In this document: in pieces, positions 26,076-35,219 of the stretch | Layout: each line of letters begins with the position of its first letter | How positions within the stretch are numbered: the first letter of the stretch is position 1 | From: Ruminococcus bromii | Lineage (GTDB): Bacteria; Bacillota; Clostridia; Oscillospirales; Acutalibacteraceae | DNA: 64,000 bases | Direction of reading: 5' to 3' | Assembly: GCF_002834235.1 (NCBI RefSeq) | Contig: NZ_NNBY01000035.1 | Coordinates: 1-64,000 of the forward strand | Position numbers and translations under genes: made by a program | Notes under the pieces: model-generated | The model's database searches: none | Told to the model about the DNA's origin: nothing | What the model saw: the letters and a program-made list of their open reading frames with translations, nothing else

Positions 26076-26987
26076 ATGTACGACATCGTGATTATCGGCA
26101 GCGGTCCCGCAGGACTTTCAGCCGCAATTTATGCACAGCGTGAAAACCTTAAAGCGGTTGTGGTTGAAAAAGAATTTATGGGTACGGGACAGATTGCCGA
26201 GAGCGAGAAAGTAGATAATTACCCCGGACTTTACGGTGAAACGGGCTTTGACCTCGGAGAAAAGTTCAGAACTCACGCCGAAAAACTCGGTGCTGAATTT
26301 GTTGAGGGAGAGGTTACCGAGGTTGAAAGAGTTAACGGTAACTTCTCCGTAAACATTGACGGCGGTGAAAGTCTTGAAACAAAAACCGTAATCTATGCAG
26401 CAGGAACACAGCGCAGAAAGCTTGGTGTAAAAGGCGAAAAGGAATTTTCGGGTAACGGAGTTTCTTATTGTGCGGTGTGTGATGCGGCTTTCTATAAGGA
26501 TAAAATTACCGTGGTAACAGGCGGCGGTGACACTGCTTTGGGTGACGCACTTCTGCTTTCAAGATTCTGCAAAAAGGTTTATCTCGTTCACAGAAGGGAT
26601 TCCTTCAGAGCAGGCAGAGCCTTGCAGAACAGGGTGTTTGCCACGGAAAATATTGAAGCTCTTACAAATGCAACGGTATCTGAAATTAACGGAGATACAA
26701 AGGTGACTTCGGTCACACTTTTACAAAACGGAGAAGAAAAACAGCTTGATTGCAACGGTGTTTTCGTTGCAGTCGGAAGTGTTCCCGATACAAAACCTCT
26801 TGCAAATCTTGTAAAAACCGACAAGGACGGTTACATTATTGCCGATGAAAGCGGAAAAACCTCCGCAGACGGTATTTTTGCAGGCGGTGACATCAGAACA
26901 AAAGCACTTCGTCAGGTCGTTACAGCCGTTTCGGACGGTGCAAACTGTGTGATTTCGGCAGAAAAATATCTTGACGAAAAACAATAA
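26076..26987 (+). CDS. Thioredoxin-reductase-like FAD/NAD(P) oxidoreductase
   Basis: A 303-residue flavoprotein. FAD-binding GSGPAGLSAAIYAQREN is at the N-terminus, the redox-active disulfide is CAVCDAAF, and the NAD(P)-binding motif is VVTGGGDTALGDALLL. GIFAGGDIRTKALRQVVTAVSDGA is the C-terminal FAD block. It could reduce the operon's thioredoxin-family protein and so feed electrons to APS or sulfite reduction, but this pairing is inferred from proximity only. NADPH specificity is uncertain because the usual HRR-type motif reads HRRDSFRA. Confidence 0.88.
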   Translation: MYDIVIIGSGPAGLSAAIYAQRENLKAVVVEKEFMGTGQIAESEKVDNYPGLYGETGFDLGEKFRTHAEKLGAEFVEGEVTEVERVNGNFSVNIDGGESLETKTVIYAAGTQRRKLGVKGEKEFSGNGVSYCAVCDAAFYKDKITVVTGGGDTALGDALLLSRFCKKVYLVHRRDSFRAGRALQNRVFATENIEALTNATVSEINGDTKVTSVTLLQNGEEKQLDCNGVFVAVGSVPDTKPLANLVKTDKDGYIIADESGKTSADGIFAGGDIRTKALRQVVTAVSDGANCVISAEKYLDEKQ

Positions 26988-27007
26988 CGGCAAGGGAGTG
27001 AAATCCT

Positions 27008-28690
27008 ATGAAAACAGAAAAAATAAGCACCGATGTCCTCATTATAGGCGGCGGAACGGCAGGCTGTTATGCGGCTCTGACCATTTCCGAAAATTCGGAC
27101 AAAAAGGTTCTTATCTGTGAAAAAGCACACATCAAAAGAAGCGGTTGTCTTGCCGCAGGTGTAAATGCTCTTAACGCATACATTGTTGAGGGCAGAAAAC
27201 CGCAGGACTATGTTGACTACGCTAAAAAGGACGCTGACGGGATTGTCAGAGAGGATTTGCTCCTTACCATGTCCGAAAAGCTCAACGAAGTAACCGACAG
27301 GCTTGAAAAACTCGGTCTTGTAATTTTAAAGGACGAGAACGGAAAGTATGTTACACGAGGCAACCGAAACCTTAAAATCAACGGTGAAAACATAAAGCCG
27401 ATTCTTGCGGACGCAGTCGAAAAGGCAAAGAATGTAACGGTTCTCAACCGTGTTAATATTTTTGATTACTCGGTAAAGGACAACAAAATCAACGGTGCAT
27501 TCGGATTCGGCATTGAAAGCGGAATTTTCTACACAATCGAAGCAAAGGCTGTCATAATTGCCACAGGTGGTGCGGCAGGACTTTACAATCCGAACAACCC
27601 CGGATTTTCCCGTCATAAGATGTGGTATCCGCCCTTTAACACAGGTGCAGGCTACGCAATGGGAATCAGAGCCGGTGCAGAGATGACAACCTTTGAAATG
27701 CGTTTTATCGCACTCAGATGCAAGGACACAATCGCTCCCACGGGAACTCTTGCACAGGGTGTAGGTGCAAAGCAGATAAATTCACTCGGCGAGGTTTATG
27801 AAACAAAGTACGGACTTACAACTTCCGAAAGAGTTTACGGTACGGTAAATGAAAATCAGGAGGGCAGAGGTCCCTGCTACCTCAGAACAGAGGGAATCAC
27901 AGCCGAGCAGGACGAATCACTTTTAAAAGCCTATCTCAATATGGCACCTTCGCAGACAATCAAGTGGATTGAAAGCGGAAGAAATCCTTCACGGCAGAAT
28001 GTTGAAATTGAGGGAACAGAGCCGTATATCGTAGGCGGTCACACGGCAAGCGGTTACTGGGTTGACACAGACCGTGCAACCACAATTGAAGGACTTTTTG
28101 CAGGCGGTGATGTTGCAGGCGGTTGTCCGCAGAAGTATGTTACGGGCGCTCTTGCAGAGGGTGAAATTGCAGGGCTTTCGGCAGTTAAGTATATTGACAG
28201 CAAAGAAAGCTTTGAGAAAATCAGCGATGAAGATACAAATTATCACCTCAGGGAAACCGAGAAATATCTCACAGACCGCCATTCACTCTACACCACGGAA
28301 CAGCTTGAAGAGGCAATGCAGACGGTTATGGACAGCTACGCAGGCGGTATAAAAACAAACTACCGTTTCAACGAAAAACAGCTTGACATTGCCGACTGCA
28401 AAATCAGACAGCTTGAAACGCTCACAGATGACCTCTATGCAGAAGATTTTCAGGAGCTTATGTATATCTGCGAGCTTAAAGAAAGGCTTACGGTCTGCAA
28501 AAGCGTAATTGCTCACCTCAGAGCGAGAAAGGAAACACGCTGGCACAGCTTTGCCGAAAACCTTGACTATCCCGAAAAGGACGACAGGAACTTTAACAAG
28601 TATGTTAATTCCCGTCTTGAAAACGGCGAGATAAAAATTATTATTCGTGACCTTGTAACGGGAGGTGAAAAGTATGAGCATAGTAATTGA
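27008..28690 (+). CDS. aprA: Adenylylsulfate (APS) reductase alpha subunit
   Basis: A 560-residue flavoprotein of the succinate-dehydrogenase/fumarate-reductase superfamily. FAD-binding is shown by VLIIGGGTAGCYAALTI. AprA-like features are MRFIALRCKDTIAPTG, EGRGPCYL and the active-site block GGHTASGYWVDTDRATTIEGLFAGGD. With AprB it reduces APS to sulfite and AMP. AprAB is best known from dissimilatory sulfate reducers; here it sits in an operon with sulfate adenylyltransferase CysDN and a small sulfite reductase, an assimilatory setting. It replaces the usual CysH or PAPS route. Confidence 0.9.
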   Translation: MKTEKISTDVLIIGGGTAGCYAALTISENSDKKVLICEKAHIKRSGCLAAGVNALNAYIVEGRKPQDYVDYAKKDADGIVREDLLLTMSEKLNEVTDRLEKLGLVILKDENGKYVTRGNRNLKINGENIKPILADAVEKAKNVTVLNRVNIFDYSVKDNKINGAFGFGIESGIFYTIEAKAVIIATGGAAGLYNPNNPGFSRHKMWYPPFNTGAGYAMGIRAGAEMTTFEMRFIALRCKDTIAPTGTLAQGVGAKQINSLGEVYETKYGLTTSERVYGTVNENQEGRGPCYLRTEGITAEQDESLLKAYLNMAPSQTIKWIESGRNPSRQNVEIEGTEPYIVGGHTASGYWVDTDRATTIEGLFAGGDVAGGCPQKYVTGALAEGEIAGLSAVKYIDSKESFEKISDEDTNYHLRETEKYLTDRHSLYTTEQLEEAMQTVMDSYAGGIKTNYRFNEKQLDIADCKIRQLETLTDDLYAEDFQELMYICELKERLTVCKSVIAHLRARKETRWHSFAENLDYPEKDDRNFNKYVNSRLENGEIKIIIRDLVTGGEKYEHSN

Positions 28691-28988
28691 CAAGTCCAAG
28701 TGCATAGGCTGCAAAAAGTGTCGCAATGTCTGCCCCGGAAGTCTTATCAAGACTGACGAAAACGGCAAAGCGTACATCAAATATCCCAAGGATTGTTGGG
28801 GCTGCACCTCCTGCATAAAAGAATGTCCCGCATATGCAATCAGCTTTTTCCTCGGTTCTGATATTGGCGGTATGGGCAGTAAGGTTCACACCGAAAAGAA
28901 CGGAGATATCCTCTCGTGGTTAATTGAAAAACCGCATGGCGAGGTCATTAAGATTGATATAAATCAAAAAGAATCAAACAAATACTAA
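28674..28988 (+). CDS. aprB: Adenylylsulfate reductase beta subunit (ferredoxin)
   Basis: A 104-residue 2x[4Fe-4S] protein: CIGCKKCRNVCP and CWGCTSCIKECP ligate two clusters that pass electrons to AprA. Start is ATG 28674, 6 bp after GGAGGTG; it overlaps aprA by 17 bp. The C-terminal tail is shorter than in sulfate-reducing bacteria (about 150 residues), as expected for assimilatory homologues. Confidence 0.9.
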   Translation: MSIVIDKSKCIGCKKCRNVCPGSLIKTDENGKAYIKYPKDCWGCTSCIKECPAYAISFFLGSDIGGMGSKVHTEKNGDILSWLIEKPHGEVIKIDINQKESNKY

Positions 28989-29029
28989 GGAAACACTTTG
29001 TAAGTATTTCCGTGAAAAGGAGATAAGGT

Positions 29030-29929
29030 ATGAGTCAGCTTTCACATTTAGATGAGCTTGAAGCAGAAGCTATATACATAATCAGAGAAGTTGCGGCAGA
29101 GTGCGAAAAGCCTGTTATGCTCTACTCAATAGGCAAGGACAGCTCGGTTATGCTCCACCTTGCAATGAAGGCGTTTTATCCCGAAAGACCGCCGTTCCCG
29201 TTCCTCCACATTGACACAACATGGAAGTTCAGGGATATGATAAAATTCCGTGATGACACAGCAAAAAAGCTCGGAATTGAAATGCTCGTTTACACCAATG
29301 AAGAAGGTGTTAAAAAAGGCATCAACCCGTTTGATCACGGTGCGGCTTACACAGATATTATGAAAACACAGGCCCTCAAACAGGCTCTCAACAAATACGG
29401 CTTTACTGCGGCATTCGGCGGCGGCAGACGAGATGAGGAAAAGTCAAGAGCCAAGGAAAGAATTTTCTCTTTCAGAAATAAAGCACAGGCATGGGATCCT
29501 AAGAACCAGCGCCCCGAGATGTGGAAGCTTTACAACACAAAAATCAATAAGGGCGAAAGCATTCGTGTGTTCCCAATTTCCAACTGGACAGAAAAGGACA
29601 TATGGCAGTACATTCAAAGGGAAAAAATTGACATCGTTCCGCTTTACTTTGCGGCAAAAAGACCTGTTGTTTACCGTGACGGCAACATTATTATGGTTGA
29701 TGACGATCGTTTTCCGCTCAAAGAGGGCGAAGTACCCGAATTGAAATCGGTTCGTTTCAGAACACTCGGCTGTTATCCTCTTACAGGCGGCATAGAGTCA
29801 ACTGCAACAACTCTTGATGAAATTATTGACGAAACCCTCAGCTCCGTTTCTTCGGAGCGTACCTCCAGAGTAATCGACAACGAGGCACAGGGCAGTATGG
29901 AACGCAGAAAAAGGGAGGGTTACTTCTGA
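29030..29929 (+). CDS. cysD: Sulfate adenylyltransferase subunit 2
   Basis: A 299-residue PP-loop ATP pyrophosphatase-type subunit. [18 protein letters not shown] is the PP-motif, [21 protein letters not shown] and [16 protein letters not shown] sequences are CysD signatures. It activates sulfate to APS with CysN, whose GTP hydrolysis drives the reaction. The stop codon overlaps the cysN start. Confidence 0.95.
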   Translation: MSQLSHLDELEAEAIYIIREVAAECEKPVMLYSIGKDSSVMLHLAMKAFYPERPPFPFLHIDTTWKFRDMIKFRDDTAKKLGIEMLVYTNEEGVKKGINPFDHGAAYTDIMKTQALKQALNKYGFTAAFGGGRRDEEKSRAKERIFSFRNKAQAWDPKNQRPEMWKLYNTKINKGESIRVFPISNWTEKDIWQYIQREKIDIVPLYFAAKRPVVYRDGNIIMVDDDRFPLKEGEVPELKSVRFRTLGCYPLTGGIESTATTLDEIIDETLSSVSSERTSRVIDNEAQGSMERRKREGYF

Positions 29930-31617
29930 TGAAAGGTTTACTTAAATTTATTACCTGCGGCAGTGTTGATGACGGTAAATCAACACTCATAGGTCACATA
30001 CTTTATGACGCAAAGCTTATTTATGCCGATCAGGAAAAGGCTCTTGAGCTTGACAGTAAGGTCGGCAGTCGCAGCGGTGACATTGACTATTCGCTTTTGC
30101 TTGACGGTCTTATGGCTGAGCGTGAGCAGGGCATCACAATTGATGTTGCTTATCGCTACTTTACAACCGACAACCGCAGTTTTATCGTTGCCGACACACC
30201 AGGTCACGAGGAATATACAAGAAACATGGCTGTAGGCGCATCCTTTGCAGACCTCGCAGTTATCCTCATTGACGCATCACAGGGCGTTCTTGTTCAGACA
30301 AGACGGCACGCAAGAATCTGTAAGCTTATGGGTATAAGACATTTTGTCTTTGCCGTTAATAAGATGGATTTGGTAAAGTACAGCAAGTCACGCTTTGACG
30401 AAATCGTAAAGCAGATTGAAGAACTTAAAAACGAGCTTTCACTTGACGATATCTACATCATTCCGCTTTCCGCAACAGAGGGCGACAATGTTACCGTAAA
30501 GTCCGAAAACATTCCGTGGTACAACGGTGTTCCTCTGCTTCAGTATCTCGAAACTGTTGATGTTGATTCCTCGGAGGAGGAAGAAGGATTCTATCTTCCT
30601 GTTCAGCGAGTTTGCCGTCCCGACCACACATTCAGAGGCTTTCAGGGACAGATTGAGTCGGGCAGTATCAGCGTAGGCGATGAAATCGTAACACTCCCGA
30701 GCAATGAAAAGGCTCATGTAAAGCAGATTCTTATGACAGATAAGGATGTTAAAACCGCTTTCAAGGGACAGCCCGTTACAATCACACTTGACAAGGAAGT
30801 TGATGTATCCCGTGGCTGTGTAATAACAAAGGACACAAATCTTGCGTCCTATCAGGAGCTTACAGCGTCAATTCTCTGGATGGATGACGAACAGCTTACA
30901 GCCGGCAAGGATTATCTTGTAAAGCTCGGCACAAAGACTATTTCGGGTATCGTTTCCGAAATCAAGTACGCTGTTGATGTGAACACAGGCGAGCATATTC
31001 CTGCCGATTCACTCACAAAGAACGGAATTGCAGTCTGCACAATTCTGCTTGCAGAGCCAATAGCGGTTGACCTTTTCTCAAAGCATAAAACACTCGGCGA
31101 GCTTATTTTGATTGACCGTGTGTCAAATATGACATCAGCCTGCGGTGTTGTTGATTCGGTTGAAGAAAAAGCCGATGATGCAAAAAAGGCGTCATTCGTA
31201 CTCGGCTCACTTGAGGCAAGAGGTGACATCTTTGAAGAGTTTTTCTATGACACTTCAAGCCTTAATGTTCTCAAATATCAGCCTGTTAAGGAAACCTATA
31301 CAAAGAATGACACAATCCCTGTTGAGGGCGAAAGCTACAAGTATCCCGACAGCTTTGATATTATAGTTCTTCGTGACAGCGTTGCCGTAAAGGTTCGTGA
31401 CCGCAAGATTACCGATATCGTTCCGACATCGGAGTACAGCTACGGCGGTGTTCCTGTTGTAAACGGCAGAGGCTTCGAGGTTCTTACCGACAGCAACGAA
31501 AAAATTCAGCAGTTTCTTTCCGAGTATTCAAATCTTAAAAGCATCAACGATGCGGATTTCTTTGCAAAGTGGGTTAAGTTCGATACCTACAGAAAAATTG
31601 CAATTCAAAACAGATAA
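29929..31617 (+). CDS. cysN: Sulfate adenylyltransferase subunit 1 (GTPase)
   Basis: A 562-residue elongation-factor-like GTPase. G1 is GSVDDGKSTL, G3 DTPGHEEYTRN, G4 NKMDLV, followed by beta-barrel domains. About 100 residues beyond the normal EF-like body form a C-terminal extension containing YDTSSLNVLKYQPVKETY; it has no P-loop, so this is not a CysNC fusion with APS kinase. That fits a pathway through APS rather than PAPS. Last gene of the operon, followed by a terminator. Confidence 0.94.
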   Translation: MKGLLKFITCGSVDDGKSTLIGHILYDAKLIYADQEKALELDSKVGSRSGDIDYSLLLDGLMAEREQGITIDVAYRYFTTDNRSFIVADTPGHEEYTRNMAVGASFADLAVILIDASQGVLVQTRRHARICKLMGIRHFVFAVNKMDLVKYSKSRFDEIVKQIEELKNELSLDDIYIIPLSATEGDNVTVKSENIPWYNGVPLLQYLETVDVDSSEEEEGFYLPVQRVCRPDHTFRGFQGQIESGSISVGDEIVTLPSNEKAHVKQILMTDKDVKTAFKGQPVTITLDKEVDVSRGCVITKDTNLASYQELTASILWMDDEQLTAGKDYLVKLGTKTISGIVSEIKYAVDVNTGEHIPADSLTKNGIAVCTILLAEPIAVDLFSKHKTLGELILIDRVSNMTSACGVVDSVEEKADDAKKASFVLGSLEARGDIFEEFFYDTSSLNVLKYQPVKETYTKNDTIPVEGESYKYPDSFDIIVLRDSVAVKVRDRKITDIVPTSEYSYGGVPVVNGRGFEVLTDSNEKIQQFLSEYSNLKSINDADFFAKWVKFDTYRKIAIQNR

Positions 31618-31647
31618 CAGGTTTATTCATTTTAACTCATTCGCAGA

Positions 31648-31685
31648 GGGCATTGTCATTTGGCAATGTCCTTTGTGATTTTATG
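31648..31685 (+). terminator. Terminator of the sulfate assimilation operon
   Basis: GGGCATTG (31648-31655) pairs with CAATGTCC (31664-31671), one G-U, followed by a T-rich stretch. Confidence 0.75.
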
Positions 31686-31786
31686 ACTTTCTTGCCGAAA
31701 AACTGACCTTGCTGCCAAATTGTTGCATTTATAATTTTTATTCTGTATAGTGTACTCAACAAATAAATTTTAAGGAGTGCTTACAA

Positions 31787-31987
31787 ATGAGCAAAACAGC
31801 GGCGGTACTAATCACATTTTTTCTCGGTGAACTCGGTGTTCACAGATTTATGACAGGCAAAATCGGAACAGGTATCATCTGGCTTTTAACTTGCGGCGTT
31901 TTCGGTATCGGTTGGCTTGTTGATTTTATTATGGTTCTTACAGGCAAATTCACGGACAAAAACGGAAATGTCTGGGGTGCTAACTAA
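31787..31987 (+). CDS. TM2-domain membrane protein
   Basis: A 66-residue protein with two transmembrane helices. FFLGELGVHRFMTGKIGTGI and GVFGIGWLVDFIMV are the two halves of the TM2 domain, linked by a short turn. Family function in bacteria is unknown. The downstream unknown gene starts 17 bp later with a good ribosome site, so they are probably cotranscribed. Confidence 0.85.
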   Translation: MSKTAAVLITFFLGELGVHRFMTGKIGTGIIWLLTCGVFGIGWLVDFIMVLTGKFTDKNGNVWGAN

Positions 31988-32004
31988 TCTGAAAGGAAGT
32001 TACT

Positions 32005-32388
32005 ATGGCATTCGGAATTAAAACCAAAAACATTAAGACACAAAATTCTTATACGATTGAGAGCTTTTTTGATGCAATCAAAGACAAAGAGTTTACGGCA
32101 GGAACTCCGTCACTTACAAAGCATGGAATGGCTACCGTAATAACATTTCCCGCTCTCGACAGTCAGAATCAGGTGTGGATTATGAAGAGCGGTTTCGGCA
32201 AGGAAACGCAGAAATTTTCAATTCAAAAGTCCACCCAGGCGGGTATGGACAATGTAGCCAAAAATGCGGCATTGGATTCAATCACAGGCGGGCTTTTCAG
32301 CGTTGGCGGAATGGTCAGCGAAAACACAAAAAAGTGTGAAAAACTTGTTGATGCAACCGCAAAAGAACTTTCAGAAATGAATCTGTAA
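32005..32388 (+). CDS. Protein of unknown function
   Basis: A 127-residue soluble protein with no family recognised. It opens MAFGIKTKNIKTQNSYTIES, contains a central segment about a conserved-looking WIMKSGFGKETQKFSIQKS, and a Gly-rich part (ITGGLFSVGGMVSENTKK). No signal peptide or membrane helix. It follows the TM2 gene and is followed by a terminator. Confidence 0.55.
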   Translation: MAFGIKTKNIKTQNSYTIESFFDAIKDKEFTAGTPSLTKHGMATVITFPALDSQNQVWIMKSGFGKETQKFSIQKSTQAGMDNVAKNAALDSITGGLFSVGGMVSENTKKCEKLVDATAKELSEMNL

Positions 32389-32394
32389 CCAAAG

Positions 32395-32422
32395 TCGGCA
32401 CGATTTTCGTGTCGATTTTTTC
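32395..32422 (+). terminator. Terminator after the TM2 operon
   Basis: TCGGCACGA (32395-32403) pairs with TCGTGTCGA (32407-32415), then six T residues. Confidence 0.85.
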
Positions 32423-32467
32423 TTGCCAAAAACTGCCTTTAACGGTACAATTAGGTGGGGTGAGATT

Positions 32468-33001
32468 ATGTTTTTTAACGATTATTACAATTCTCCGATT
32501 GGCAATATAACTATGGCATCTGACGGTGAGAGCCTTTGCGGTTTGTGGTTTGATGGACAAAAGTACTTTGCGTCAACCGTAAAAGGTGAAACTGAGGATA
32601 AAACCCTGCTTGTTTTTGAACAGACAAAAAAGTGGCTTGACATATATTTTTCGGGCAACGAACCCGATTTTACGCCCAAGCTTTCGCTTAACGGCTCAGA
32701 ATTTCGCAAGGCTGTGTGGGATATTCTCCTGACAATTCCCTACGGCTCAGTTATGACCTACGGCGAAATTGCTAAAGTTTTGGCAAAACAGCGTGGCGTT
32801 GCCAAGATGTCCGCACAGGCGGTCGGTGGTGCTGTGGGTCACAATCCGATTTCGATAATCGTGCCGTGTCACCGTGTTGTCGGGACAAACGGAAACCTTA
32901 CGGGTTATGGGGGCGGCATAGACAAAAAAATCAGCCTTCTCAAAATTGAAAAGACTGATGTTAAAAAGCTTATTCAAAAATTCCCGAAAAGAATCAACTA
33001 A
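32468..33001 (+). CDS. ogt: Methylated-DNA--protein-cysteine methyltransferase
   Basis: A 177-residue suicide DNA-repair protein that removes alkyl groups from O6-guanine and O4-thymine. IIVPCHRVVG contains the acceptor Cys in the P-C-H-R-V motif. FRKAVWDILLTIPYGSVMTYGEIA is the DNA-binding helix-turn-helix, and the GYGGG loop follows. The start is placed at 32468 (GGGGTGAG upstream); a longer in-frame start at 32423 would run through the preceding terminator. It overlaps the convergent kinase gene by 8 bp. Confidence 0.92.
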   Translation: MFFNDYYNSPIGNITMASDGESLCGLWFDGQKYFASTVKGETEDKTLLVFEQTKKWLDIYFSGNEPDFTPKLSLNGSEFRKAVWDILLTIPYGSVMTYGEIAKVLAKQRGVAKMSAQAVGGAVGHNPISIIVPCHRVVGTNGNLTGYGGGIDKKISLLKIEKTDVKKLIQKFPKRIN

Positions 33002-34271
33002 AATTATTAATTACCCAACCCGTGGTTATTGCAAGTCTGTCATCCGACAGGCTTGTTTCAATTTTACCGCCGTTTTTTTCGGCAAGATTTTTCAAAGTTT
33101 TATACGCAAAGCTGTGGTACAGAACATTGTTCTGTGCCTTTTTTATTTCATTTTCAATCGGAAAGCTTATGCAGCAAAAGAGAAATCCGGCCCTTGTTTC
33201 TGCTTTTAAGGCGATAATTTGTTTTCTGTTTCCGCAAAATTCCTTTACATTTTCAAACGCAATGTCAATCATATTGTTAAACAAAACGCAGATTTCAAGG
33301 TTGTCGGCAGGCACATTTGCAAGCGAACCCTCAAATGTGATTTTAATATTTTCATCTGCATTTTTCTGCTTGTCGCTTAAAATTGCATCGGTCAGATCGT
33401 TGCCCGTGTTGTACAAAATCTGAAATGAGCTTATAATCTCGCTGTCATATTTTTGCAGGAGAGGAAGAACCTCATCATATTTCCGACTGTTGATAAGCGA
33501 TTTTAATCCGATAGAAAGGTCGTTATAATCATGCCTGATTTTTCTCAGTTCATATCCCGAAGTCGTAATGCTCTTGTAATAATTAATCTGTGCGTTAAGC
33601 TGTCTTTCGTAGATATCGTTTTCATGCATATATCGGCTCTTTTTTATCTGATTGTACAATAGAATCGGTATTGAAAACGAGAATACAATCGACACAATCA
33701 AGGTTAGAATTTTGAGCACAATCGTTCTGTAATCAGATGACGGAATTATGTAGTATGTGCCGAAAGTTGCCATACTTCCGCCGAGATACAGAAAAATCAA
33801 TATCATAATTATTGTCGGTTTGGTAATTGACTCAACCACAAGCTTTGTTTTGATTTTCAGCGGACTTGACAGGATTATAAACATTCCGAAAACAATCAAA
33901 TTAGAAATAAGACTGAAAACAGCAGATTTTTGAGAAGTTAAATCAAATTTCAGAATGGAACACAACAACTGAGAAATTTCAAAAATGAAAAAAGTCAGCC
34001 CCGAAAAGAATAGCGAGGACAGTATCAACATCATTTTTTTACTGTATCCTAATGTTACAGGCATAAATGTCAATGCCACAAAGTGCAGAAACAGTAAAAC
34101 TCCGTTTTTTTGTCCTTCGTCTATGAACATAGAAATGCTTGCCGTAATGATAACAACGAGCAGTGACAGAATAAAGTACAGCTTGTATTTTGTAATTACA
34201 AAAATTTTTGAAGTAAAGTAAAAAACTGCAATCAGTCCCACTACAAGCTCCGCATAGCTGTAAAATAACAT
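32994..34271 (-). CDS. AgrC-like sensor histidine kinase
   Basis: A 425-residue membrane kinase. About six hydrophobic segments occupy residues 1-210, a coiled linker follows, and the phosphoacceptor is the His of ELRKIRHDYNDLSIGLKSL. The GHKL ATPase domain (about 300-425) has an N-box NNMIDIAFENV but only a weak Gly-rich lid. This architecture is typical of peptide-sensing AgrC/ComD kinases. It lies 3 bp downstream of a LytTR response regulator, its likely partner. No agrB or agrD gene is seen nearby, so the signal may differ. Confidence 0.85.
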   Translation of the reverse strand: MLFYSYAELVVGLIAVFYFTSKIFVITKYKLYFILSLLVVIITASISMFIDEGQKNGVLLFLHFVALTFMPVTLGYSKKMMLILSSLFFSGLTFFIFEISQLLCSILKFDLTSQKSAVFSLISNLIVFGMFIILSSPLKIKTKLVVESITKPTIIMILIFLYLGGSMATFGTYYIIPSSDYRTIVLKILTLIVSIVFSFSIPILLYNQIKKSRYMHENDIYERQLNAQINYYKSITTSGYELRKIRHDYNDLSIGLKSLINSRKYDEVLPLLQKYDSEIISSFQILYNTGNDLTDAILSDKQKNADENIKITFEGSLANVPADNLEICVLFNNMIDIAFENVKEFCGNRKQIIALKAETRAGFLFCCISFPIENEIKKAQNNVLYHSFAYKTLKNLAEKNGGKIETSLSDDRLAITTGWVINNFS

Positions 34272-34274
34272 AAA

Positions 34275-34982
34275 TTATAACCTCACATAATTTTTTTCAA
34301 GAAAATTCATATATGATGTCCTAAAGGATTTTTGATAATTTTTACTGAGATAAGCAGATTCACCGTTACTCAGATACACCGTATCTGATGAGTATGATTT
34401 TACATAGTGAAGATTTACCACAAAAGAACGATGAGTTTTTACAAAACAATACTTTGGGAGAAGATTTGTAACTCCCGAAAGAGTTTTTGAACAGTGCATG
34501 ACCTTGGTGTTTAAATGAATGTTTGAGTACTTTCCGTCTGCCTCAATAAAGCAGATTTCATTTGAGTTAATTTTTTTCAATTCCTTATTTTGAATAAGAG
34601 TTATCGGATAATTTGCATCTACAATTTTTACATAGTCGTCAATTGCCTTGAAAAATTTTGATTTGTCAATCGGTTTCAGAAGAAATCTGAATGTGTTCAC
34701 TTCAAACGCATCAATCATAAAGTGGGGATAAGATGTCAGAAAAATTATGCAGGAAAGCACATTGCGTTTTCTGAGTTCCTTTGCAACAGTCAGTCCGTCT
34801 GTACTGCCAAGCTGAAAATCAAGCACGATTATATCGTAATTATTCTCGGAATTCAAAAGCTTTTCACCGCTTTCAAATTCATCAATATCAATAATTATAC
34901 GATTTTCCTTTGCATATGTCAAAAGCAGCTTTTTTAGCTCTTCGATTATGTATTTATCGTCATCACACAAAGCCGCAAACAT
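34275..34982 (-). CDS. LytTR-family response regulator (AgrA-like)
   Basis: A 235-residue regulator. The receiver domain (residues about 1-120) has acidic pocket DDDK, the phosphoacceptor Asp in IIVLDFQLGSTDG, and the conserved Thr/Ser-Lys pair (FLTS, LLKPID). The LytTR DNA-binding domain (about 135-235) contains ICFIEADGKYSNIHL and YCFVKTHRSFVVNLHYV. The LytTR partner repeats expected for such a regulator are found immediately upstream and at two more sites before the NRPS. Confidence 0.9.
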   Translation of the reverse strand: MFAALCDDDKYIIEELKKLLLTYAKENRIIIDIDEFESGEKLLNSENNYDIIVLDFQLGSTDGLTVAKELRKRNVLSCIIFLTSYPHFMIDAFEVNTFRFLLKPIDKSKFFKAIDDYVKIVDANYPITLIQNKELKKINSNEICFIEADGKYSNIHLNTKVMHCSKTLSGVTNLLPKYCFVKTHRSFVVNLHYVKSYSSDTVYLSNGESAYLSKNYQKSFRTSYMNFLEKNYVRL

Positions 34983-34995
34983 ATTTTCACCCTCT

Positions 34996-35025
34996 TACTC
35001 TCAAAATAGAGTATCTTGCTCCAAA
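34996..35025 (+). promoter_or_regulatory. LytTR-type direct repeat A
   Basis: TACTCTCAA (34996-35004) and TGCTCCAAA (35017-35025), 9-bp repeats starting 21 bp apart, the phasing known for AgrA/PlnC-type sites. It lies between the regulator gene and the 13-codon ORF. A TATTGT-like -10 is about 37 bp downstream of the second repeat. Confidence 0.55.
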
Positions 35026-35093
35026 CTGTATTTATATTGCCTTTTTTATTTGCTATTGTAATCCCATACAATAGAATAAAGGGGGAGCAAAAA

Positions 35094-35135
35094 GTGTTTG
35101 GACAATTATTTCAATGGCTTTTCGGTTGGCTCTGA
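35094..35135 (+). CDS. 13-codon hydrophobic peptide ORF
   Basis: GTG start, peptide MFGQLFQWLFGWL, with an excellent ribosome site GGGGGAG (35081-35087) 6 bp upstream. A terminator follows 11 bp after the stop, and LytTR repeat A precedes it, so the ORF forms a compact about 110-nt transcription unit divergent from the AgrCA-like pair. The peptide is amphipathic and Trp/Phe-rich; it could be a signal peptide, a membrane-active peptide or chance within a small RNA. No homologue is recognised. Confidence 0.5.
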   Translation: MFGQLFQWLFGWL

Positions 35136-35146
35136 TGCCTGAAAAA

Positions 35147-35173
35147 TAAAAGGCAATCGTTTGATTGCTTTTT
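35147..35173. terminator. Terminator of the peptide transcript
   Basis: GCAATC (35153-35158), GTTT loop, GATTGC (35163-35168), then TTTTT; A-rich sequence on the other side makes it usable from both strands. Confidence 0.75.
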
Positions 35174-35189
35174 ATTTGCAAAGTAATTT

Positions 35190-35219
35190 CACTCCCGAAA
35201 ACCGCACTTTTACTCCTAT
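35190..35219 (+). promoter_or_regulatory. LytTR-type direct repeat B
   Basis: CACTCCCGA (35190-35198) and TACTCCTAT (35211-35219), 21-bp phased. TATAAT at 35247-35252 starts exactly 36 bp after the second repeat. Confidence 0.65.

Noticed and set aside
29929..31617. CysNC fusion with APS kinase, because cysN is longer than in E. coli
   Set aside because: The C-terminal extension has no P-loop or APS-kinase motif.
32994..34982. Complete agr quorum-sensing locus
   Set aside because: Only the kinase and regulator are present; no AgrB protease and no AgrD-type propeptide were found.
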